Positions 47,099 through 54,223 of a DNA stretch of 64,000 nucleotides are shown one piece after another (position 1 is the stretch's first letter; the number at the start of each line of letters is the position of its first letter). The notes below the pieces were generated by a model. It did not search any database, was not told where the DNA came from, and saw nothing but the letters and a program-made list of their open reading frames with translations. Origin of the DNA: Hydractinia symbiolongicarpus (taxonomy: Eukaryota > Cnidaria > Hydrozoa > Anthoathecata > Hydractiniidae). Made by a program: the position numbers and the translations under genes. The stretch spans positions 5,518,001 to 5,582,000 of the forward strand of contig NC_079887.1 in the NCBI RefSeq assembly GCF_029227915.1, in the 5' to 3' direction.

Positions 47099-47295
47099 TG
47101 TTGGTGGGTGGGTACCCATGGTGTACCGGTCACGGCCCTCTAGGTGCTGGTGGGTGGGTACCCATGGTCTAAGCGGTGTATGTGTGTTTTAGCGTGATGG
47201 TTGTATTACAAACGATGACACTCACGACCCTTCAACACGGTTTACGATTTATAAAACCATCTTAAAGATTACAAAATCGTATATCACAACCAAGC
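47083..47295 (+). repeat. Duplicated leader block, copy A (before the RING gene)
   Basis: This block runs from the half-hairpin GTAACAAATG through two copies of GGTGGGTGGGTACCCATGGT (47103, 47149) and GACACTCACGACCC to the ACGATTTATAAAA...CTTAAAG...AAATCGTATATCA promoter module (47244-47286) and CCAAGCATG. Most of it recurs at 47856-48057, and the promoter part recurs again at 48090-48133. The module's ACGATTT and AAATCGT ends are inverted repeats. TTTATAAAA at 47248 is a plausible TATA box. Confidence 0.8.
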
Positions 47296-47820
47296 ATGTC
47301 TTCAGGAATCGTTCTCGATTTGATACACAGTAGAGAATATATTGATGACTTTGATCTTTTCACGGTCCCTGATTTAAGAGCCAGAGCGAGGTACCTTGGC
47401 CTACGTGGATACTCGCGGCTTAGAAGGGCTGAGCTTATCGAATTATTGTTATCAACAGTACCCGCAAGATATCCCGATATGACTTTGCCGCTCGTCCTAG
47501 GGATGCTGGATCTCGAAGTGACCGAATTTTCAGGACCCGTGATGAGACCAAATGTATCAGTGCCAAGACCGGTACCAGCACCGATTAGACCGGTCTTGGC
47601 ACGGGTTGAGGTTGATGATGAGGACGACGCGGACGATGGTATTGATGAAGATGATAGATGTATCATTTGTCTTTCTAAACGAAAGACTGCCACCATTGTT
47701 CATGGTAGAACAGGGCATTTTTGCTGCTGTTTATCGTGCGCATATAAATTGGAGAAGAGGTGGGATAAATGCCCTATATGTCGCGCATCAATAGATCTTG
47801 TCATTAGACAATATATTTGA
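47296..47820 (+). CDS. SAP/Rho-N-RING protein with MDM2-type RING (174 aa)
   Basis: This is a putative E3 ubiquitin ligase. Residues 24-52 are a SAP/Rho-N-like domain (VPDLRARARYLGLRGYSRLR), very close to the start of the polymerase. Then come a PRPVPAPI linker, an acidic run (VDDEDDADDGIDEDD, 106-120) and a C-terminal RING. The zinc ligands are C122, C125, H136, H141, C145, C148, C159 and C162, a C2H2C4 set with the same spacing as MDM2/MDM4. The IVHGRTGH core and a 12-residue hydrophobic C-terminal tail resemble MDM2 too. In MDM2 that tail supports dimerisation and ligase activity. The p53-binding domain of MDM2 is absent. The SAP-like part could direct the ligase to DNA or chromatin. The promoter is the TATA/CTTAAAG module. 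Confidence 0.88.
   Translation: MSSGIVLDLIHSREYIDDFDLFTVPDLRARARYLGLRGYSRLRRAELIELLLSTVPARYPDMTLPLVLGMLDLEVTEFSGPVMRPNVSVPRPVPAPIRPVLARVEVDDEDDADDGIDEDDRCIICLSKRKTATIVHGRTGHFCCCLSCAYKLEKRWDKCPICRASIDLVIRQYI
47560..47602. repeat. 14-bp perfect inverted repeat inside the RING gene
   Basis: GTGCCAAGACCGGT and ACCGGTCTTGGCAC are perfectly complementary around a 15-nt loop. They lie in the part encoding the proline-rich linker. One arm (CCAAGACCGGTACCAGCACC) matches the polymerase gene at about 48360, so the other arm probably arose by a local inverted duplication. Confidence 0.85.
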
Positions 47821-47843
47821 GGGGTCGGATTGTTAGGGCATTT

Positions 47844-47867
47844 TTTGTTACTTGGACGGGTAACAAA
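47844..47867 (+). terminator. Hairpin after the RING gene
   Basis: TTTGTTAC and GTAACAAA form an 8-bp stem around TTGGACGG (two further G-T pairs are possible), 23 nt after the RING stop and preceded by a T run. It is the same family as the hairpins at 41062 and 47075. Confidence 0.6.
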
Positions 47868-48057
47868 TGTGATTCACGACCCTCGAGGTGCCAATGGGTG
47901 GGTACCCATGGTGTATCGATGTATGTATCACAAAGCGTGTTTTACTACAATTTAGCATGGTGGTTGCCCCACAAACTAGGACACTCACGACCCTCCAACA
48001 CGGTTTACGATTTATAAAAATGGCTTAAAGATTACAAAATCGTATATCATAGCCAAG
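47856..48057 (+). repeat. Duplicated leader block, copy B, with an orphan promoter module
   Basis: This copy of block A has GGTAACAAATG, one TGGGTGGGTACCCATGG (47895), GGACACTCACGACCC and the full module ACGATTTATAAAA...CTTAAAG...AAATCGTATATCA (48007-48049). Unlike the others it ends AGCCAAG directly joined to TAACAAATTTT, with no ATG. TAACAAAT looks like the right half of another hairpin of this family, as if a gene between promoter and terminator had been deleted. Together with copy C it fills the 322-bp gap between the RING and polymerase genes. Confidence 0.75.
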
Positions 48058-48089
48058 TAACAAATTTTATGAATCTTTTTTTTAGTTTC

Positions 48090-48133
48090 ACGATTATAAA
48101 AAACCATCTTAAAGGTTCATAAATCGTATATCA
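48090..48133 (+). promoter_or_regulatory. Promoter module, copy C (before DNA polymerase)
   Basis: ACGATTATAAAAAACCATCTTAAAG...AAATCGTATATCATAACCAAGCATG is the third copy of the module, with CTTAAAG 28 nt before the polymerase ATG as at the RING gene. The spacing is conserved while the flanking sequence differs, which supports function. Confidence 0.6.
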
Positions 48134-48142
48134 TAACCAAGC

Positions 48143-51100
48143 ATGACTTCGAGAAATACAGTTGTTGAATTAAGAGCTCTCGCTAGAGAACGCGGCCTAC
48201 GTGGCTACTCAAGGCTCAGAAAGGCCGATCTGATCGAATTATTGACACCCACTACTGTGTCAGCACCCGTACCCATGCCAAGACCCACTAGACCCGTACC
48301 CATGCCAAGACCCACTAGACCCGTACCCATGCCAAGACCCACTAGACCCGTACCCATGCCAAGACCGGTACCAGCACCCATACCCATGCCAAGACCCATA
48401 CCAGCACCTAGACCAGGCACTAGCCAACAAGACATGGATTTGAAAAGCAAGTTGATCGAATGGAGAGACTGGTTAATAAATCATGTACCTAAGGCTATTA
48501 AGGAGAAAGCGAGCAAAGCTTTCAAAACCATGAAGGATAAGATCATGGGTTTGTATAAAAAGGGCAGTGGAGAGGAAGAGGAAGAGGAAGAGGTGGAGGA
48601 GGAGGAAGAGGAGGAAAACCCCTATACCCCCATTGAAGAAGCTTTTGTAGATTCATACAAACGTTTCAAAATAAACTCGGATGGTGGGAAGAATGTCAGG
48701 GTCTTTCTCGAAAAGGTAGAGCACGTCGTAAATAGGTTGATGAGTGACGTGCTCGGGCAGAAGAAGTCGCTGAAGACTCAGGCGACCTTGTGGGTGAAGT
48801 GGGTAAGGGAGGACACCAGCTCGACCGATGCCCCGTGTGTACATGTCGATAAAGCTTTCAATAGCTATATGGAGATACTGCACGCCCACGATGACATTTC
48901 TGATGTTTTCGATCGGATGTGCAATAAGATAATCGAGCAGATTGAAAACCCTGCTCTACCCGCCAGTGGGTTCACAATCGATAAAATCCTACATATGCAT
49001 GTGGACTTTCACAAACTAAAATTAACTAGAGGTAGTTCTTACTTGCCGGTACCTAAGAATTTCAGTGGAAAGTTCTCCGTGATTAACCCTCATAACGAGG
49101 ATGAAGAATGCTTCAAATGGGCCGTTTTAGCTGCCTTATATCATGATAAGATTGATAATCATCCTGAACGAATCTCAATCCTTAAGAAGTTTGAAGATAA
49201 GTGCAATTGGGATGGTCTATCTTTCCCAATGGCGCTAAATAAAATAGATTTGTTTGAGAGAAGGAACCCTGATATCGCCGTGCATGTTTTGACAAAAGAT
49301 GACATAGAGGGTGTCTATATGTGTCGAAAGTCGAAGCATCTTGACCGGGATGAGACGGTTGTTTTGTTTTTACTGTGTGAAGGGGATAAGAGGCATTATA
49401 TCGCTGTTAAGAACCTGAGCGGTGTCCTGAGCAAGGCCAACTCAAAGCATGAACATAAAGAGCATTATTGCTTGAATTGTCTCTCTGGTTTTCCAAGCGA
49501 ACGGAAAAGGGATGAGCACTTTGAGTATTGTAAGAATAACGATGCCGTTAATATTCAACTCCCTAGGGAGGGTAGCACCTTAACCTTCACCCACGGTCAG
49601 TACCAGCTCAAAGCCCCATTCATCATGTATGCCGATTTCGAAGCTTTTACAAAACCTGAAGAGATAGAGTGTGGATCGTCCACCGAGAAAGTTGGTAAAC
49701 ATATCCCCACCGGATTCTGTTGTTATAGTAAATATGCTCATGGTGAAGTTTTGGACCCTCTGAAGCTTTACCGTGGTGATGACTGTGTTCCGCGCTTTGT
49801 GGATCATGTGGTTTCCGAGGCGAAAAGGTTATACAACATGTTTCCACAACTTGGTATGCAAGATCTAACCGATGAAGAACTTGATGGATATGAAAATTCC
49901 ACCGACTGCCACATCTGTATGAGAGAATTTGGTGATGATGACATCAAGGTTAGGGATCACTGTCATTTTACTGGCAAGTTTCGTGGATCGGCACACATGG
50001 AATGTAATCTCCGTTACAAGGTGCCTAATTATATTCCGATTGTCTTCCATAATCTGAGTGGATATGATTCACATCTATTTATCAAAGAGCTTGCGAAGAA
50101 GTATGGAGAAGGTGGTATGAGTGTAATCGCTGAAAATAAAGAGAAATATATCTCTTTCTCGACCGATGTTAAGGTTGGTGAATACACCGACAAAAATGGT
50201 GAGACCAAAGACAAAAAGATAAAGCTGAGATTCATCGATTCATTTAGATTTATGTCAAGAGGATTAGGTTCCTTAGCTGACAATCTATCCGATGATCAGT
50301 GTAAAAACCTTAGAAAATTCTTCAATGATGAGCAATTCAACATAATGAGAAGGAAGGGTGTATACCCATATGAGTATGTTGATTCATTTGATAGGTTTAA
50401 TGAAACCAGGCTTCCTTCGAAAGATGACTTTTATAGCAAGTTGAACATGAATGGTATCAGCGATGCCGATTATGCGCATGCCCAGAAGGTGTGGAAGGAC
50501 ATGAAAGTTGAAAATATGGGCGTTTATCATGATATCTATCTCAAGACGGATGTTCTGCTTCTGAGTGATGTGTTTGAGACATTCAGAGAGACATGTTTGA
50601 GAAACTATAAACTAGATCCCGCTCATTTTTACACGGCCCCCGGATTAGCTTGGCAGGCATGCCTGAAAAAGACAGATGTTGAGCTGGATTTGTTGTCAGA
50701 TATGGATATGTTACTGTTTGTGGAGATGGGTATTAGGGGCGGTCTCTGTCAGGCCGTTCACAGACACGCGAAGGCAAATAATCCATATATGGGTGATATG
50801 TATAATACTTCAGAAGATACAACCTATCTACAGTATCTTGATGCTAACAATCTGTATGGATGGGCTATGATACAGAAGATGCCCACCGGGGGGTTTGAGT
50901 GGGATGATTCCGGTAAATTTACGCCCGAACTCATTTCAGAGTTGGCTGTGGAAAACGGTGAAAAGGGGTACATGCTTGAGGTTGATGTTAGATATCCACA
51001 TAATCTTCATGACACACATAACGATCTTCCTTTCATGCCTGAGAGGAAGGTTATCAATGGTGTCGAGAAGCTGACACCGTGTCTTTCGGACAAGAGGAAC

Positions 51101-52051
51101 TATGTGATTCATATCCGTGCGCTTGCTCAAGCTTTGAATCACGGTCTTGTTCTGGATAAGGTTCATAGGGTACTGAGGTTTGATCAGAGCGCATGGTTGA
51201 AACCTTACATCGACTTCAATACACAGCTGCGCACGGAGTCAAAGAATGACTTTGAAAAGGATTTCTTCAAGCTGATGAACAATTCCGTCTTTGGTAAGAC
51301 AATGGAGAATCAGCGAAGACAGAAGGATATACGTTTGGCCACCAACCAAAAGAATTATGAGAAAATGGTGATGAAGCCAAACTTCAGGGGTGCAATCCAT
51401 TTCTCGGAAACACTGATGGGGATAGAGATGTCCAAGATCAAGATCAAAATGAACGAACCGATCTATCTCGGCCCCACAATCCTCCATCTATCCAAGATGG
51501 TTATGTATGAGTCCAACCATGATTACATGAGACCGAAATATGGTGATGATGTGAAACTTTGCTACATGGATACGGATTCATTCGTTTACCACATAAAAAC
51601 AGACGACTTCTACAAAGATATTGCGAATGATGTGTCTGCGAGATTTGACACATCTGGGTATGATAAGGAAGATGGTAGGCCTCTACTATTAGGTTTGAAT
51701 AAAAAGATCATTGGGCTGATGAAGGACGAGTTAGGTGGTAAGGTGATGACTGAGTTCATCGCCATAAGAGCTAAGACATACGCATACAAACAGCTATGTG
51801 GTAAGGAGGGTAAGAGGTGTAAGGGGGTGAAGAAATGCGTGGTAAGGGAGACCAGAGGTTTCGATGACTATAAGAGATGCCTGTTTGAGGGTGAGAACAT
51901 TTACAGAACCCAAATGACCTTTCGATCGATTAAGCATGATGTTCACACGGTGAAAACAAATAAACTGGCGCTCAATGCCGATGATGATAAACGCATAATT
52001 TTGGAAGATGGTATTACCACACTGGCGAGAGGACATTATAGACACACATAA
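48143..52051 (+). CDS. POLB: Protein-primed family-B DNA polymerase with N-terminal SAP-like domain (1302 aa)
   Basis: This is the replicative polymerase. Residues 1-35 are a SAP/Rho-N-like domain, 36-96 PMPRPTRPV repeats, and 141-158 an almost pure Glu run. A zinc-finger-like C443/C446/H459/C463 precedes the exonuclease. Exo I is YADFEAF (D498, E500). An HNH/endonuclease-VII-like zinc module (C589, C592, DHCH 605-608, H618, C621) lies before Exo II (NLSGYDSHL, D642). Exo III is YLKTD (Y799, D803). Polymerase motif A is YLDANNLYG (D900), B is KLMNNSVFGK (1043-1052), C is YMDTDS (D1143, D1145), followed by KTY (1211). All catalytic residues are present. The last codons and stop fall in the right TIR. 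The start follows the promoter module at the usual distance. Confidence 0.97.
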   Translation: MTSRNTVVELRALARERGLRGYSRLRKADLIELLTPTTVSAPVPMPRPTRPVPMPRPTRPVPMPRPTRPVPMPRPVPAPIPMPRPIPAPRPGTSQQDMDLKSKLIEWRDWLINHVPKAIKEKASKAFKTMKDKIMGLYKKGSGEEEEEEEVEEEEEEENPYTPIEEAFVDSYKRFKINSDGGKNVRVFLEKVEHVVNRLMSDVLGQKKSLKTQATLWVKWVREDTSSTDAPCVHVDKAFNSYMEILHAHDDISDVFDRMCNKIIEQIENPALPASGFTIDKILHMHVDFHKLKLTRGSSYLPVPKNFSGKFSVINPHNEDEECFKWAVLAALYHDKIDNHPERISILKKFEDKCNWDGLSFPMALNKIDLFERRNPDIAVHVLTKDDIEGVYMCRKSKHLDRDETVVLFLLCEGDKRHYIAVKNLSGVLSKANSKHEHKEHYCLNCLSGFPSERKRDEHFEYCKNNDAVNIQLPREGSTLTFTHGQYQLKAPFIMYADFEAFTKPEEIECGSSTEKVGKHIPTGFCCYSKYAHGEVLDPLKLYRGDDCVPRFVDHVVSEAKRLYNMFPQLGMQDLTDEELDGYENSTDCHICMREFGDDDIKVRDHCHFTGKFRGSAHMECNLRYKVPNYIPIVFHNLSGYDSHLFIKELAKKYGEGGMSVIAENKEKYISFSTDVKVGEYTDKNGETKDKKIKLRFIDSFRFMSRGLGSLADNLSDDQCKNLRKFFNDEQFNIMRRKGVYPYEYVDSFDRFNETRLPSKDDFYSKLNMNGISDADYAHAQKVWKDMKVENMGVYHDIYLKTDVLLLSDVFETFRETCLRNYKLDPAHFYTAPGLAWQACLKKTDVELDLLSDMDMLLFVEMGIRGGLCQAVHRHAKANNPYMGDMYNTSEDTTYLQYLDANNLYGWAMIQKMPTGGFEWDDSGKFTPELISELAVENGEKGYMLEVDVRYPHNLHDTHNDLPFMPERKVINGVEKLTPCLSDKRNYVIHIRALAQALNHGLVLDKVHRVLRFDQSAWLKPYIDFNTQLRTESKNDFEKDFFKLMNNSVFGKTMENQRRQKDIRLATNQKNYEKMVMKPNFRGAIHFSETLMGIEMSKIKIKMNEPIYLGPTILHLSKMVMYESNHDYMRPKYGDDVKLCYMDTDSFVYHIKTDDFYKDIANDVSARFDTSGYDKEDGRPLLLGLNKKIIGLMKDELGGKVMTEFIAIRAKTYAYKQLCGKEGKRCKGVKKCVVRETRGFDDYKRCLFEGENIYRTQMTFRSIKHDVHTVKTNKLALNADDDKRIILEDGITTLARGHYRHT
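48266..48366 (+). repeat. 27-bp in-frame tandem repeat in the polymerase gene
   Basis: Three exact copies of a 27-bp unit beginning CCCGTACCCATGCCAAGACC start at 48266, 48293 and 48320, with a fourth partial copy at 48347. Each encodes PVPMPRPTR. The identity at DNA level points to recent slippage expansion. The repeat makes a flexible proline/arginine linker between the SAP-like domain and the rest of the enzyme. Confidence 0.93.
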
Positions 52052-52310
52052 CACTATAAATTATAAGGCACGACAGATGAGGGTGGGTAGGGACCCATGG
52101 GACGGGGAGGGGGCCCGGGGGACACGGCTGGGGAGGGGGTTTTGGACAGATATTATAGAGCATGCCCGCTTATTTGACGTAAAGTGGTAAAGTGCACATG
52201 GATTTTATGGACACTTCTATCGTTGATTTGACGTGGATGATCTATAAATTGACGTGGAGTGGTACAGAATATATTAATCGCTGTCCTAGGATCGGCATTT
52301 TCCTATCTCT
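52038..52310 (-). repeat. Right terminal inverted repeat (273 bp)
   Basis: This is the partner of 36390-36662. Its inner end overlaps the last four codons and the stop of the DNA polymerase gene, so those codons are duplicated at the other terminus. The plus strand carries closely spaced G runs at 52081-52139 (GGGTGGGTAGGG, then GGGGAGGGGG, GGGGG and GGGGAGGGGG). The three ACGTCAA motifs recur in reverse orientation. Confidence 0.95.
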
Positions 52311-52315
52311 ACTTA
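52311..52315. repeat. Target-site duplication, right copy (ACTTA)
   Basis: This is the right copy of ACTTA, directly after the terminal CCTATCTCT, and it continues as TTTATCTAAATATTTAAATG of the satellite monomer. Confidence 0.85.
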
Positions 52316-54223
52316 TTTATCTAAATATTTAAATGAAGCGCTACCACAGCGCCCAGTGTAATCGCTGAGTTTCGGCAGTCATGTCAAATTAAGAAGAATG
52401 TTATTTCTTGGAATCCAATTGTCACACTTCAAAATCAGTTCAATTAAGTCCCACAGTCAATCGTTTCATTGTTAAAAGCGATGCAACCTAGTAATATCAA
52501 AAAAATATCGCTAAATACATGTTGGTACAAATATGTGACCCAAGCGTTGTAACTCAAACGGACTGACACCCTTAGAAAGTCAATGAAATGTACTTTTTGA
52601 AACTGTCCCTATTTCTTCAGCGCGCGATAACAGCTAGGATTGGTCCCACAGTAAGAAATGACTTATTTATCTAAATTTTTAAATGAAGCGCTACCACAGC
52701 GCCCAGTGTAATCGCTGATTTTTGGCAATCACGTCAAATTAAAAAGAATGTTTTTTCTTGGAGTCCAATTGTCTCATTTATCACATTTATCAGGTCACAG
52801 TCCAAAGTTAGTACAATTACGTTCCACAGTCAATCGTTTCATTGTTAAAAGCGATGCAACCTAGTAATATCAGAAAAATATCGCTAAATACATGTTGGTA
52901 CGAATATGTGACCCAATCGTTGTAACTCAAACGGGCTGTCACCCTGGGAAAGTCAATGAAATGTAGTTTTTGAAACTGTCGCTAATTCTGCAGCGCGTGA
53001 TAACGGCTAAGATTGGTCCCACAGTAAAAAATGATTTGTTAATCTAAATTTTTAAATGAAGTGCTACCATAGCGCCCAGTGTAATCGCTAAGTTCCGGCA
53101 ATCACGTCAAATTAAGAAGAATGTTATTTCTTGGAGTCCAATTGTCTCATTTATCACATTTATCAGGTCACAGGCCAAAATCAGTTCAATTAAGTCCCAC
53201 AGTCAATCGTTTCATTGTTAAAAGCGATGCAACCTAATAGTATGAGAGAAGAATCGCTAAATACATGTTGGTACGAGTATGTGACGCAACCGTTGTAACT
53301 GAAGTGAATTGATACCGTTAGAAAGTCAATGAAATGTAATTTTTGAGACTGGCTCTATTTCTTCTGCGCGTCCTAACGGCTAAGATTGGTCCCACAGCAC
53401 AAAATGACTTATTTGTCTACATTTTTGATTAAGGCGCTACCCCAGCTCCCAGTGTAATCCTTGAGTTCCGGCAATCATGTCAAATTAAGAAGAATGTTAT
53501 TTCTTGAAGTCCAATTGCCTCACTTATCACATTTTTAAGATCATAGTCCAAAATCAGTTCAATTAAGTCCCACAGTCAATCGTTTCACTCTTAAAAGCGA
53601 TACAACTTAGTAATATCGGAAAAAATCACTAAATACATGCTGGTACGAATATGTGACCCAACTGTTGAAACTCAAACGGACTGATACCGTTAGAAAGTCA
53701 ATGAAGTGTAGTATTTGAAACTGTCTCTGTTTCTTCAGCGTGCGATAACAGCTAGGATTGGTCCCATAGTAAGAAATGACTTATTTATCTAAATTTTTAA
53801 ATGAAGCGCCACCACAGCGCCCAGTGTAATCGCTGTTTTCCGGCAATCACGTCAAATTAAGAAGAATGTTATTTCATGGAGTCCAATTGTCTCACTTACC
53901 ACATTTATAAGGTCATAGTCCAAAGTTAGTTCAATTAAGTCCTACAGTCAATCGTTTCATTGTTAAAAGCGATGCAACCTAGTAATATCAGAAAAATATC
54001 GCTAAATACATGTTGGTACGAGCATGTGACCCAACCGTTGCAACTCAAACGAACTGACACCGTTAGAAAGTCAATGAAATGTACTTTTTGAAACTGTCGC
54101 TAATTCTTCAGCGCGCAATAACGGCTAGGATTGGTCCCACAGTAAAAACTTGCTTAATAATCTAAATTTTTAAATGAAGCGCTACCACAGCGTCCAGTGT
54201 AATCACTGAGTTCCGGCATTCAG

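Larger units (their letters stand above)
36390..52310. mobile_element. Complete Polinton/Maverick element (15,921 bp)
   Basis: The element begins AGAGATAGGAAAATGCCGAT and ends with the exact reverse complement. It lies between two copies of ACTTA inside a satellite monomer. Inside are the Polinton hallmark genes: protein-primed family-B DNA polymerase, retroviral-type integrase, FtsK/A32-like packaging ATPase and major capsid protein, together with a set of small conserved ORFs. Length, 5'-AG termini, 273-bp TIRs and gene content fit the group. No maturation protease was found. All large ORFs are free of stop codons and frameshifts, although the integrase has an active-site substitution. No introns are needed to explain any gene. 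Confidence 0.97.

Noticed and set aside
48205-48450. 81-aa glycine/methionine-rich antisense ORF opposite the polymerase linker
   Set aside because: It is just the complement of the 27-bp tandem repeat; its repetitive composition is explained by the sense-strand repeat.
49865-50283. Antisense ORFs over the polymerase and capsid genes
   Set aside because: They are shadows of strongly constrained coding frames, with no recognisable domain or start context.
36390-52310. Endogenous retrovirus or LTR element, because of the integrase
   Set aside because: There is no reverse transcriptase, gag or LTRs. The ends are inverted repeats, and polB, capsid and packaging ATPase genes are present.
36390-52310. 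Prophage or bacterial plasmid
   Set aside because: The gene set (double jelly-roll capsid, A32-like ATPase, rve integrase, SAP and MDM2-type RING domains) and the satellite surroundings are eukaryotic.
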